Below are positions 13,401 through 28,700 of a stretch of 64,000 nt of DNA, in pieces. The stretch is from Dallia pectoralis (Eukaryota > Chordata > Actinopteri > Esociformes > Umbridae): contig CM055755.1 in assembly GCA_029465975.1 (NCBI GenBank), forward strand, positions 8,124,427 to 8,188,426, written 5' to 3'. How positions within the stretch are numbered: position 1 is the first letter of the stretch; every line of letters starts with the position of its first letter. The notes below the pieces were generated by a model. The model was not told where the DNA came from. It saw nothing but the letters and a program-made list of their open reading frames with translations, and did not search any database. A program made the position numbers and the translations under genes.

Positions 13401-16400
13401 ATCCGGAGTCCGTGTTCTGACTCCTAACACCAAAGTAGAACCAAGTCACCTCAACTATTTGACATGTGTCAGGTGCTGAAAATGTTTTCCTCCACCCAGG
13501 GTCACTACTGTCCAGAGGGCTCTCCCCTGGCCCTGCCCTGCTCTACTGGGGAATACCAGCCTAACCCGGGCTCTGAGTCCTGCATCCCCTGCCGCCCGGG
13601 CTTCTACTGTGAGGAGGCCGTCGTGGGAGATCCCTGGCCCTGCCCCCCCCACTCCTACTGTCCTGCAGGTATACTGCTATGTGCTATGCAGACAGGAGTT
13701 TATACTGAATGTATGACTGGAACAGGAAGAAATGTGGGACCAAGATGGGAACCCAAGACGTAAAAATAAATAAATGAAATAAATCAATGCAAATGAAACG
13801 AGAAACAGATGTTTTTGTGCAGGCTTATGCAGAGCAACTATCTATTAAACTATCGCCACGTTGTTTTTGTCCAGCCACAATGGTTCCTCAGACGTGCCCC
13901 AACGGTACGTTCACACCCGCCGAGACGGGGGGTCTACAGGAAGAGAGGGAGTGTCTCCCCTGCCTCCCGGGGTGGTTTTGCAGGTACCCCTAAACCTTAC
14001 CCCTACCCCAGGTGTCCCTGTGTGGACCCGATTTATAAACTCTTTCAGACAAGTTCAACTAGACATTCTCGGTAGAAGAAAATGTATTTTCACCAGCGGG
14101 GATTTTAATTGAAAGTGTCTTTGTAAATGTCTCTCGGAGACCAAACCTTTATGTCGGCTGTTGTAATGAGAAGCTTTGATGGCAGACGGAAATCAGATTT
14201 TCCCAGAGGGGAATACATGAATCTAACGGAAAGTAAAAGATAAGGTAATGATAACTGCTACAAACCATTCAGCTGTTCCACGGAGCTTTCATCTAACCGT
14301 ATACATACACCGTGTGCGGTCCGCCCAGTACCAGCTGGTAGTGTATTCCCATGGGCGACGCCCCTTTCCCCAGAGACAAACAAACAGATCTAGGCCCCTT
14401 GTTTACCTGTTTACCAACTGTGACACAACCAGGAACATAAAGGACACCTGTGATTAGGACAGGGGAGGAATAAACACAAATGCCCAATCAGGATGCCCGT
14501 CTGACACAGTAAGTAATAATGTACTGTAACTAATTCAACTTCAGGGCTGGTAAGCTCCAGGGCCGCTGTGCAGCTGGGCATCTGTGTATGTCGGGCAGCT
14601 CTGAGTTGACACCACAGGAACCTCATGCCAACTGGAGTCACTGTGAATGGGGGATGCAGTGTGCCGGCCCCTGTCCCGCAGGTAGGCCCTTTCATGACGA
14701 TAACATGACAATAACATGACAACAATGCTAATGATTACATGACGATAAAATGGCGATAACATGATGATAACATGACAATAACATGACGATGACATGGCGA
14801 TAACACGACGATGACACTGTTGATAACATGGCAATAACATGACGATAACAGACTGATAACACTGACAATAACACTGACGACAGCATGACGACACTGGAGC
14901 ATCTTGTCCATTTCGCGGGAGATCAACAGGGGCTTTCAATGTCTCGTTTCTTCAGGATTCTACTGCCCAGAAGGTTCGGAGCAGCCCGAGGTCTGCCCTG
15001 GCAACACCATCAGGGTCTCTCCTGGAGCTGCCACCATCCATGAGTGCCTTCCATGTCCACCACAACATTGGTGCAAGCAAGGTAGAGGAGTGATTACGTG
15101 TCAAACAGGTCCCTTTTTCTAGTGAAACCACCCAGGCATGATGATGATTCCACTGCACTCCTCTGTAGGTGACCCTGTCCTGCATCTGTGTCCTGCTGGC
15201 CACTACTGTGATGGGCTCGTTTCTGGTGACTCCAGGCGAGGGGCTGGACCCACAGAATGTCCGCTGTTCTCCTACAGATCCACCCCCGGGGCAGGCAGCA
15301 AGGGTGACTGTGACCCCTGTCCCCCGGGAACCTACTGTACCTCTACAGGTCATGTCATACAGCTGAAGTTTGCTCTGCCCTTGAGCAAGCCACATGAACT
15401 CTAAACTGCTCATAGGGAACCATGAGATTCTCTTTCTTTTCAAAGGGCTGGACAGCATCTGCCGTTTTGTCGGCCTTTTGTTTTGTCTTTTGGGAAAAAA
15501 CAAGCGTCCTTCAGATTAGTTTCATTAGCCATATTAGGGGAATCTAAACCGCGTTTTGATAAAGGCTACATTAATGAGTACCTGGTGGATTTACACGTAA
15601 CAAAAATAATTGTTTAAATCTCCTCTGAAAAATACCATTTGAACTGCAATTATTTCTACAGTTGAATTGAGCTGTAAATGAATCACCAGAAGTGCTTTGC
15701 TCTGTCTGTTTTTGAATGTACTCAGGTCTGACAGACTACTCTGGTTACCCCTGTCCCCCTGGTTACTGGTGCAGAGGCACCGGTCCACCCATCCTATGCC
15801 CAGCGGGAACCATGAGGCCCCTACCAGGGGCGGCGGCGCCCAGCCAATGTGAGCCTTGTGTGGGGGGAAGCTACTGCCCAGACCCGCGGTCCACCGGGCA
15901 GCCGAACGTGGCTGGCATCCCGTGTAGAGCCTCGTACCAGTGCCCCCCAGGTGGGTGGTCCTGACGGGATATTTTCAATGTTTCGCTACAGGATGTTTGG
16001 ACAGTTAGTCAGGTTGCATTTGCGTTTCGCCAACAAATGGAGAGCAAATGCTTGAGCAAACTTCGATCGGGGGCCATTTCCATTGTGGCCCCCCGGGACC
16101 TAGTGATGGCCGAATATGGCCCCCCGGGACCTAGTATTGGCTGAATGTGGCCCCGGGACCTAGTGATGGCTGAATATGGCCCCCGGGTCCTTGTGATGGC
16201 CGAATACGGCCCCCGGGACCTTGTGATGGCTGAATATGGCCCCCATGACCTAGTGATGGCTGAATATGGCCCCCGTGACCTAGTGATGGCTGAATATGGC
16301 CCCCGGGACCTAGTGATGGCTGAATATGGCCCCCGTGACCTAGTGATGGCTGAATATGGCCCCCGGGACCTAGTGATGGCTGAATATGGCCCCCGTGACC

Positions 16401-19400
16401 TAGTGATGGCCGAATATGGCCCTCGGGTCCTTGTGATGGCCGAATACGGCCCCCGTGACCTAGTGATGGCTGAATATGGCCCCCGTGACCTAGTGATGGC
16501 CGAATATGGCCCTCGGGACCTTGTGATGGCTAAATATGGCCCCCGTGACCTAGTGATGGCTGAATATGGCCCCCGTGACCTTGTGATGGCCGAATACGGC
16601 CCCCGGGACCTAGTGATGGCTGAAAATGGCCCCGTGACCTAGTGATGGCTGAATATGGCCCCGGGACCTAGTGATGGCTGAATATGGCCCCTGTGACCTA
16701 GTGATGGCCGAATATGGCCCCCGGGTCCTTGTGATGGCCGAATACGGCCCCCGGGACCTTGTGATGGCTAAATATGGCCCCCGTGACCTAGTGATGGCTG
16801 AATATGGCCCCCGGGTCCTTGTGATGGCTGAAAATGGCCCCCGTGACCTAGTGATGGCTGAATATGGCCCCCGTGACCTTGTGATGGCCGAATATGGGCC
16901 CCGTGACCTTGTGATGGCTGAATATGGCCCCGTGACCTAGTGATGGCTGAATATGGCCCACATATTTGTGTGTATTTGTTTCTGAAAATGTTTGAACTCT
17001 TATGCAAACATGCGTGTGTGTGTGTGTGCGTACATTGGGTAGGCACTGGGTCAGAGAGCTTGTGTAAAGCTGGCTCCTACTGTGGGCCCCAGACTGCCAA
17101 GCCAGAAGCCTGTCCAGAAGGCTACATCTGTCCTGAGGGATCACAGACCTACAATACACCACAGCAGGTGTAAGTAGGCCTCGGTTCACCAACAGCCAAT
17201 CCTAGCTACATTCAGGATGTTCTCCAACGTGATGAGACTCCAGAGTGTTGGTCTGCTGTGGAAATGATACAAACGTGTGATGGTGTTTAATGATTTGTCT
17301 TCCCTCAGATGCCCATTTCCTTACTACTGCCCGTCCAACAGCTCCACCATGCTGACCTGTGAGGGAGGCTCGATGCCCCGCAACACCAGTGGCCCCAGAG
17401 CCTCCCACGACAGCAGCTGTAGACTGTGCGAAGCGGGGACTTATCGCCCTCGTCCGTCACCCCATCCCCACTGCCTCACCTGCCCCCCTGGGTACTATTG
17501 CCCTCCAGGTCGGTGGTTTTCTCTTGAATTTATGTGCGCTTGTTTTTCGCAATCCTTTCTAAAAATCAATTCTGCTCATAAATGTGTTCCATCTTTCACG
17601 CGTCCGGCCGCCTTTTAGATGATGGTGGTATATCCGTTCACCAATACATCTGACAACCACGATCTGTCCATCAATTCACCCGTACCCTTGTAATTTACTG
17701 CTGATCATGTCATTGTTCAAACAGTCCAGCTACAGATAAAATTGTTCAAACGAATCCAAGCGGAATCAAGATCAAACTGAAAAAATATACACTGTACGTA
17801 TTGAATTCCAATATAAATTCCATGTTCTGAAATTTCTCCTGTAGCAGACGAAGAGCAAGCAGACGGTACAGGTCGGTGCTGAACGGAAAACCCTGCCGTC
17901 TAAACACTTTCTTTCACCTTGCTGTGTCCCTTAGCAACCAGCCATCAATCTCCCCAGTGAGACTAATAAGACGATGCTTACGAAGTCACGCTGCCATTAA
18001 ACTGTAAACTGTGTCGCTGCAATATTTTACACACAAACTCTTGTCCATCCCCCTTCAGCTAGTAGACGCTGTATACCCAACTGAGACATGGATTTAAAAC
18101 AAATGCACGTGTGTATGCTGACTGGAAAAACCATGTAAACTGTTTATTGACTGTAAATCTATGTACATCATATATTATATTGTGTTATATTGTATAACTA
18201 AATGTCATTTTGTAATTTAACTGTGAATATATGTAGATTTCTATTTAAATGTCATATTTATTTCAAAGGTCACATTGCATGCTTTCCACTACCCATTCGT
18301 TTAATCGTAAAGGGTCACAGACCGGGTCAAAGAGTAAGTTGTTGACAAACAGAACCCTAAATAAAAAATCTTATCTCCCTCTGCCTTCTCAATTACTGTA
18401 GAAAACATGTACAAAGGTGTTCTGCCGTCACATGATATCAGCTGAGCCGATGCTGATTAGCCCTTAATAGGACCAGCTTTACCTGTAGGATATCCTCGCT
18501 GGTCTCTTGGTAGCATAATGCAGCGATGGCTGTTGTAATGCTAAAAAGTGAACCGGGAGCACATTCCCAACCATGAATCTGTTCAGAACCAGGGATCATC
18601 TTCCCACAGGGACAGAGCGTTACCATGGCAATCCCTGTCCCCTGGGACACGTGTGTCCGGTGGGCTCCTCCGCTCCTGTCGCCTGCCCTCCCGGTTCTTT
18701 TGGTAATCTCTCGAATGCCAGACACCACGAGGACTGTCACCCATGTCCGCCGGGCACCTTTAACCATCTGGCCGGCCAGAGGGCATGTTTCCCCTGTGGG
18801 AGCTCCGCCTCTGCACCCCAAGGTGAACCTCGATAAACAACTGTACCTACGGCACGATAGTTACTGCTGTGTCACATGATAAGGCCGTAAACAACCAGTT
18901 TATAATGTACACGTGTGTTCCCACTTTGGTGGTAACTTTTCTGGGGTATTTGTCACGTACGTTGCTTCAGATCGTGTCAGCTTAATTGGCAATACGTTTC
19001 TCCACCTAACTGTCCAGTTAGCTAACGACCCACATTTGACAACAGGGGCCTCGTCTTGCACCTGCGTCGGGAAGAACCGCGCCTTTCAAGTCTCCGACGG
19101 TTCTTGTCTGTGTCGCACGGGCTTCGTCTTCTACAACGACCTGGACTTCAAGAGCTCCATCTCTGACAGTAAACTGGACTGCCAGCCTGAGGTTAGAGCT
19201 CTCTGTAGTGTGGGTCACCTCTGTCTGTCAGCTTGGATACAGATGTAATCACGCGCGACACTTTTCATACTTCAGAAGCGTTCCCTCTGTGAGCGCTCCG
19301 CTGGTTCACATCAGACAGATCAAAAGCAGCAACGTATCACGTCCAAAATTGCCCAATGAAACGAAATACAAATAAATGACACAATCATTCATCAATAGGA

Positions 19401-22400
19401 CGATAGACAATAGTATACAGTTAGCCTATACAGTTAGCCTATACAGTTAGCCAATACAGTTAACCGATACAGTTAGCCTATACAGTTAGCCTATACAGTT
19501 AGCCTATACAGTTAACCTATACAGTTACAGTTAGCCTATACAGTTAGCCTATACAGTTACAGTTAGCCTATACAGTTAGCCTATACAGTTAACCTATACA
19601 GTTAGCCTATACAGTTAGCCTATACAGTTAGCCTATACAGTTAGCCTAATGATGCACATATATATTGCAGACAGGGTGTGGCTACGGTACTTATTAAATG
19701 TAATCTGTGACAGTAATATGTTACCATTCTATACCTGTTATTAGTTACATATGTTTTGTATTGTAGAGAATGGTGTGGCTAGGGTACTTAAATGTAATCT
19801 GTTACAGTAATATGTTACCATTCTATACCTGTTATTAGTTACATATATTTTGTATTGTCGACATGGTGTGGCTAGGGTACTTATTAAACGTAATCTGTTA
19901 GAGTAATCTGTTACCATTCTATACCTGTTATTAGTTACTTATGTTTTGTATTGTAGACAATGGTGTGGCTAGGGTACTTAAATGTAATCTGTTACAGTAA
20001 TATGTTACCATTCTATACCTGTTATTAGTTACATATGTTTTGTATTGTAGACATGCCGTGGCTAGGGTACTTATTAAATGTAATCTGTTACAGATTTAGT
20101 TACATATGTTTTGTATTGTAGACAGGGTGTGGCTAGGTTACTTATTAAATGTAATCTGTTACAGATTTAGTTACATATGTTTTGTATTGTAGACATGGTG
20201 TGGCTAGAGTACTTATTAAATGTAATCTGTTACAGATTTAGTTACATATGTTTTGTATTGTAGACAGGGTGTGGCTAGGTTACTTATTAAATGTAATCTG
20301 TTACAGTAATTAGTTACATATGTTTTGTATTGTAGACAGGGTGTGGCTAGGTTACTTATTAAATGTAATCTGTTACAGTAATTAGTTACATATGTTTTGT
20401 ATTGTAGACAGGGTGTGGCTAGGTTACTTATTAAATGTAATCTGTTACAGTAATTAGTTACATATGTTTTGTATTGTAGACAGGGTGTGGCTAGGTTACA
20501 TAGTAAATGTAATCTGTTACAGTAATATGTTACCATTCTATACATGTTATTAGTTACATGTGTTTTGTATTGTAGACAGGGTGTGGCTAGGTTACTTATG
20601 AAATGTAATCTGTTACAGTAATTAGTTACATATGTTTTGTATTGTAGACAGGGTGTGGCTAGGTTACTTATGAAATGTAATCTGTTACAGTAATTAGTTA
20701 CATATGTTTTGTATTGTAGGTGAATGCGCGCTGTAGGTTGGGACAGGTGCGTCTGGCTGCCTCTAGGGAGTGTGTCTATCCCTCTTATTACTCCTGTAAT
20801 GTCACCTGTGGTCCCCAGGGAGGGAGTCTGGATGTGGAGATGGGCATGTGAGTACGGTCAGTCTACACACACCATGATGTCACCATATGGTTTATTCAGT
20901 CTACACACCATGATGTCACTATGTGGATTATTCAGTCCACACACACCATGATGTCACTATGTGGTTTATTCAGTCTACACATTATGATGTCACTATGTGG
21001 TTTATTCAGTCCACACACACCATGATGTCACTATGTGGTCTATTCAGTCTACACACACCATGATGTCACTATATGGTTTATTCAGTCCACACACACCATG
21101 ATGTCACTATGTGGTCTATTCAGTCTACACACCATGATGTCACTATGTGGTCTATTCAGTCTACACACCATGATGTCACTATGTGGTCTATTCAGTCTAC
21201 ACACCATGATGTCACTATGTGGTCTATTCAGTCTACACACCATGATGTCACTATGTGGTCTATTCAGTCCACACACCATGATGTCACTATGTGGTTTATT
21301 CAGTCTACACACCATGATGTCACTATGTGGTCTATTCAGTCTACACACCATGATGTCACTATGTGGTCTATTCAGTCTACACACCATGATGTCACTATGT
21401 GGTCTATTCAGTCCAGACACACACACCATGATGTCACTATGTGGTCTATTCAGTCTACACACCATTATGTCACTATGTGGTTTATTCAGTCCACACACAC
21501 ACACCACGATGTCACTATGTGGTTTATTCAGTCTACACACCATGATGTCACTATGTGGTTTATTCAGCCTACACACCATGATGTCACTATGTGGTCTATT
21601 CAGTCTACACACCATGATGTCACTATGTGGTCTATTCAGTCTACACACCATGATGTCACTATGTGGTCTATTCAGTCTACACACCATGATGTCACTATGT
21701 GGTCTATTCAGTCTACACACCATGATGTCACTATGTGGTCTATTCAGTCCATACACCATGATGTCACTATATGGTTTATTCAGTCTACACACCATGATGT
21801 CACTATGTGGTCTATTCAGTCTACACACCATGATGTCACTATGTGGTCTATTCAGTCCAGACACACACACTATGATGTCACTATGTGGTCTATTCAGTCT
21901 ACACACCATTATGTCACTATGTGGTTTATTCAGTCCACACACACACACCACGATGTCACTATGTGGTTTATTCAGTCTACACACCATGATGTCACTATGT
22001 GGAATATTCAGCCTACACACCATGATGTCACTATGTGGTCTATTCAGTCTACACACCATGATGTCACTATTTGGTTTATTCAGTCTACACACCATGATGT
22101 CACTATATGTTTTATTCAGTCCACACACCATGATGTCACCATATGGTTTATTCAGTCAACACACCATGATGTCACTATATGTTTTATTCAGTCCATACAC
22201 CATGATGTCACTATGTGGTCTATTCAGTCTACACACCATGATGTCACTATTTGGTTTATTCAGTCAACACACCATGATGTCACTATTTGGTTTATTCAGT
22301 CAACACACCATGATGTCACCATATGGTTTATTCAGTCAACACACCATGATGTCACTATATGTTTTATTCAGTCCATACACCATGATGTCACCATATGGTT

Positions 22401-25400
22401 TATTCAGTCTACACACCATGATGTCACTATATGGTTTATTCAGTCTACACACCATGATGTCACTATGTGGTTTATTCAGTCAACACACCATGATGTCACT
22501 ATATGGTTTATCCATAACTCTCTGGCTGAGTAAATTAACCGTGTTACAGTCCTGTGCATAATACTGTAAGTGGGTTTAGATAAAAGCATCTGCTCAGTTA
22601 CACTCAGGTCACATTTGTGTACAAGGCAGATGAGTTTTATATGAATCTCTGATACTTTCACCTGATCACTTGACTCCCTCCACCATAAGCTGCCATTGTG
22701 AGCACTACGTGTCAGTGGAGGAACTCTGCAACCGCTCGTGTCTGTCCAGGGTGCCCCACGTCTCTGCCAGGTTGTCCCCAAGAGGACAGTTGCTGGTGGG
22801 GATCAAAGAACCAGAGGAAGGCCCCGTATGGAGCAAAGTGAGATTCACCACAGAATTGCCCCCAATACTTCAAATATGGGTTCAGCAGCCTCTAAGCCCA
22901 GGATAGATTATCAATTTAATTTTGGTATTTCAGTGTGTTACGTTCCAGCTCCCTAAAGGGAGGGGAACCAGATAACCCATTGCTCAGGCCCACCGATGCC
23001 AGCAAAGGGAGTATGGTGTTGTGGTGCGAGAAAAGGACAACAACTAAAAATACCGTAAAACAATGCTTTTATTTAGCCACGGTATTACGTAAATACTAAA
23101 CAATACTAACGTTCTTGGGAAATTGGGGAAATTGGGGAGGGCTGGACAGACCAAAGCAAAGAAATAAACAAAACACAACCACTAACCTCCAAGCAACACA
23201 AACACATAAGAACCCCTATCTGGCACACGACCCAGGTGCCCTAAACAAACATACAGCTGGTGGTCCGCCCAGGTCTAGCTAGTGGTTCTAGACAGAAGTA
23301 TACCTACGGGTGATGTATACCCCGGGGTAGCTCTAAATCTACTCCCCAACTCCCTAAAGAACAACAAAGGAGAGAAAGACAATTATTACAAATTATAATC
23401 ACCAACTATCACAAACAAAATGCTCTGTCCTGCCAACTGGAACACAAAACAGGGATAAACTAATACACACAAAACAAGGCCAAAGGTGCTAAACAAAAAT
23501 GTCAGGGAATCCATCCCAAAACCATAAAGATCCCCACATGTTACAAACCAACCAGTCAGCAGGAACCGAGCGCGAACTGATCCAAACCTGGGCTTTTTAA
23601 AGAGCCCAGGCAGCTGCAGACACTGATGAAGGGGCGGAGTCCCAAGTCCCAATCACCAGTTGAACAACCAATCAGCTGCTGGATCAGTCTCAAAAGCCTT
23701 CTTGCCTGTGGGAAACACAAACACAACAACCACCAGCAACAAAACAATCCCAAAAACCGAACCCAGAACTCTGGGGACGTAACACAGTGAAATGTCTGAA
23801 TTCAATCATGAAGCGGAGAAGTTACATTCAATTACATTAGATTTCCACCTACTGGTACGCAATATCATCCTTTTATTGCAAGTTGACTGTTGTCTTGTAA
23901 TTGTAATTGCATGTTGTGCATGTGACCTTGGGAATTGTATTAAATCTGAGTTTTTACATTTTCCAGAATATTTTATGAATACACACATGAATACAGACAG
24001 TATGAAATCAATGCACGTGGTTTCTAAAAAAATACTGTAACTGGCATTTGATTGGCCAGCTGTCCTGTGCACACGTTGGGTGAAAATCTGTCCCAGTGCT
24101 CTTTCAACCAGTTTATCATTAATCGCTTTCTGTTCAATAAGGCACTAGATTCTCATAGCATTGCATGTCCAATCACACTAGAATACTGTAATGCAATATT
24201 GATTTTCTTCCGTTCTTTATCTATTTTCTCTAATAATATCAGTGACATATGACATGTATTTTTCACTTTCTGTAGAGCATTATTGATGTATTGGGACCAG
24301 ATGTCCACGTGAAGAATATTGGACACATCTACTTCGTTCAGTTCACTTCTAATGGAATATTCGGTTGGATTGTTATGGACCAAACAACTATTGAAATGGC
24401 ACTGACAGGTAATTATATAGATATATGTATTTTAAATGACTATACATTAATCAAAAACGGGCTGTATGTAAATAATTGTTAATTGCTATTTGCCTGCAGC
24501 GGAGCCAATCACGTTCCTCGATAGGGAATACAGGAAGAGGAGGGATTTGGAGTCTATGGCAGATATTCTCAACTCCAACATCCTACCGCGTATCCCCAAC
24601 CCTATAGCGTGTCTCTCTTCTAATGACATGATCATATTCCAGCTCACCATCAACTTCACCGGTTGGTTTATATTTGAACCTTGTATTATATTTTAATCTA
24701 CACCGCGGCACTGACGTAAACGGATGATCGACTTGTTTAAGGTTCTGCATATTTCAGACTTGCCTAGGGGGTAGTTGCTTAATAAATAATGCCTTTGAGT
24801 TTATATTCTTGTTTTTGTGCGGTCGATAATCCGTGGGCAAGCATTTTTGCAGCATGAGAGTGAAAATGTTTGTAGCACACACACACACAGCTGAAACAAT
24901 GAATCCCCTCATAATATCATACAATATCTTTTGAAATCAGACCGTCACCTCAGCCACTTTCCAGTGTATGAGAAAGACCACCTCTTCAATAGCAACCCCA
25001 GCTGGGACTTTGGGGCCTTCCGGCATTTGGGGCGACTTATAAAACAGACTCAGTTCAACTCTACCAGGTAGGGAAGCACTTTAGTCTCAAGTAAAGTCTT
25101 ATTACATATGTTAGTATGATGTAGTATGATATGATAGTAAACAGCCGCGATCATTGTAATTATATTACCATAAAAAAATTACGTTCTTTCTGGGAATATA
25201 ACTTTTTCCTGTTATTCCTTGAGACAAGTAAATCACTTGTAAATGAAACACACCGAAATCCCAGAAGCATACCAAAGACAATTGTATTTCCTTTAGATTT
25301 GCCCACGTGTTCTCGGACACGGGGAAGTATGTGTTCCTGGACAACGCCGTTCCGGACTGGAGTTTAGTGGTGGTGGTCAGTGAGAGAGGCACAGCGTGTG

Positions 25401-25680
25401 ACCCCACGGCCGGCGTGTTCCAGCCGATGACCCCGTCCCAGCTGATCAGACACGGGGTCATCAAACAGCACCGACTCAACCTGCTGCCGGACTGGGGTGC
25501 CATCATAGGTGAGGTCAACTGTCAAAACGGACACGTGTTTTGTGTTCACGGCCCATTTTATCTGTGTTAGAATACTTACAGTTGTTGACATTGTTTTAAG
25601 GTCCTAGGAACCTCTGTGGGATAGTAACGCAATTCCCCAAAATATCACTAGTGATCCTCGTTCACCCAACAGCTGTGCAG

Positions 25681-25740
<60 letters not shown>

Positions 25741-28700
25741 CTTTTGTACTCCACTTCCCTGTCACACAACCTCATGTGATCAATATTCATTTACGAGCAG
25801 TTTTTCTGGAAGAGCGCAAGAGACAAAGAGGAATTGCCGGGTAGACGAGAGAGGAATGAGAATACTGGCCGCGCTGCCGTGGTTTCGTGGAGATAATGGG
25901 ATGTTATGAATATATAACGTTGGGTTGGTGTTTTAATGCATCCTATGTGACTTTGAACCGAGTTAACCTGAAAGCCAAAAGAACTAACTCTGGAGCGCAG
26001 TCGCTACATATCGCATTTCACTCCCGTCGGAGGAATACAAAGTTATTCCAATTGGATTGGAATGATTTCTCCCCTAACTGCAGGTTCTCTGGGCCTCCTG
26101 CTTGTGATCGTGGTGCTACTCACGACCACAGCTCTGGTTCTGAGGCCCGGTCAGATCCAGCTGGTCTCCCAGGGAAAACTGAGGCCTAAGTGGCGAAGCC
26201 TGGGAGAACCCGTCCCTCCAGTGGAATACATCGACAGTGGAAAAAGGTTAGCCGGACGCGACGGGACCAATCGATACCGGCTCCTTCCATTAGCTAAACT
26301 ATTAGAACCTAATAGGAGCTAAGAGCTCCCAGAAGTGCACCAGCCGTTTATCTGGTTTCTGACCATAACGCGGTCGTGGTCGAGAGATTTGTGTTCGAAT
26401 GGAGTGGCTCCACTGACAGGAAACATGGCACTAATGTGTGCCCTTTAGCTCGCCCCACATTAAAAACCAACCGTCATGCCGTGTGACTCGTTAGATCCTG
26501 ATAGTGAGCGTTTCCTGTGCCGTCATTAAGTGCAGTGAATCAACCACCTCCGTCTGACCTGGGACACGCGGCCATTCAAATCAATCCCAGTCTTTTTGAG
26601 GAAAATGCTGTGTGCGATGATTCACTTCCATGGGTGTGTTTGTCTTTAGTGGGGACGTCCACTGTGTTTTTCCGAACGGCAGGAGTGCGGGAGAGGGAGC
26701 CGAAGCTGAGGAACCAGAGGTCTGCCGTGGACGAGGTGACTAACTCGCGCCACTGCATTCATCATGATGGGTTCAAAGGTGTGACGGACGAAGGCCAGTC
26801 GGCGCCGCCATTTCAAAACGTCATAGAATATTGCACCGGTTGTTTCGCCCCGCTAGATTCGATTGGGTTTATTTTACCATCTAAACTTACAATACAATCC
26901 GCACGTGAACATAATGCAATCACATGACATGACACGGAAAACGGGCAAAACATAATTACCATTTCTGTTGGCTCGTTCTCCAATTACGTTGGCATTTATC
27001 CTCTTAACCAGTGTTATAGGGAAATTGCTTTTTCCAACCATGCTAATATTTCTTCAATCCCCACATCTGAGAAATTGAAATATAATGATTAATGAGTTCA
27101 GGAGTATTTTTCTCTGACATTTCCATTTACGAATAATCACATTTCCAAGTGACGGATGACAATGTACACATTTCAGAGACACATTTCCCGGTGTGGTTCC
27201 CCAGTTCAAATGCAAGTTGCAGTTTATAATTGGTCACATCTAAGCTACACAAACTTCAGAGAATTATTCTTAGTCCCAGGTCTCTGCTCAACAAAGTCAG
27301 AGAAATTAACTGACATTTAATAAAACAGCAGAACAAAGAATCCATACCAGTAACTCTAGAATTTACATAAATATTTGCACTGACTGAGCGCATGCTCGTG
27401 TGTATCTGTTAAATCAGGGTTAATGTGTGTATTATGTACCCAGTTGAGTCAGTGTAGGTGGTCAGATGGATCAAGTCTTCAGCAACCTGACCCGACAGCT
27501 GATCACAAGTGTCCCTAAGTCTTGTGTGATGAGAGACGATGCTTCAGCCCAATTTCTGTCTGAGCCACAATAGGCGATTGAACAGCACAGAGCTTGGCTG
27601 GGAATGCTCCTTCATAACACCGGAGGCGTTACGTTGGCTCTCGTTTGTTTTGGGATGGATGGGAAAGCTGACTCTGTAATGACCCGCTCCATTTGGACTG
27701 GACCCAGAGTAGCATGTCTATTTCCCGTAACCATTCCCCGGGGCAGTGTTTGTCCATAAAAGTCCCAGGTTATGTGAACCTGAATTTATTTCAAACTGCA
27801 ACTTTGCCACGTGCTCTTTTGTTTGCTTTCTAAAATAAACAATAAACTGTGTTTATATATATACTTGTGATTTTTCTCAATGCTACCCAAGGATACAAGA
27901 CTGGGAAATTTGAGCTGGAGGAGTTTAACGTGAAAACGTTGTACGACAAGCTAGAAGATCAGAACTTGTATTTGGCGTCCCAGCTGGCTTGGCATCGCAA
28001 AGACACCCAAGAGTTCTACCAAAACATCTGCCAACAGACGGATGACCTGAGGGTACGAGAACCATATTGCTCAAGAAAATAGCCAACACTACATGGCTTT
28101 AAATACAATTTTGAAGTCGTATTACTATTTTTGTTAACTGGACTGAAGACATGGAACCACCTTGGATTTCTCTCAAACTGAGTAATTATTACTTTTTTGT
28201 TTTCTTAAGGACGTTCTGGAGAACATGGAACCAAAAAAGCTTAGTCTGTTGAAGGAGCTGTTGGACTGTGACACCAGACAAACTGACTCATGCACTAACA
28301 CTGAAGCACAAGGTAAGACCATGTCAATAAAATGCCAATAGTGACATCTGTGCACCAGAGATTAGTGTGCGGGACATGTTTCCAATATATTATAATAAAG
28401 TTAACACACATTATTGCTCTGCTGTAGCACGGCCTGCGTTTAATCTAAGGCAGATTAAAAACAATGCGTAGCGATTGCAGAACACACAACATATGTTCAC
28501 GCTGCGGATCTCATCTCAAGCCAAACCTTTATAAGTAAATGAGACACAAGCTGATTGTCTGTCTGTTGATGTGAGTGGTGACGTTTGACATTTCAGCTGA
28601 GCCGTCAGTACTGCTGATGGGGGCCGTGGTGAGAGCTCTGGAGGCTGTCCTTTACAGACTGATAGGACAGGGCTGGCAGGAGCAGGACATGACAGCAGCA

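Noticed and set aside
21035..22561. 508-codon plus-strand frame and matching long minus-strand frames
   Set aside because: Pure 36-bp tandem repeat; the unit length is a multiple of three, so several frames stay open. It lies in a spliced intron.
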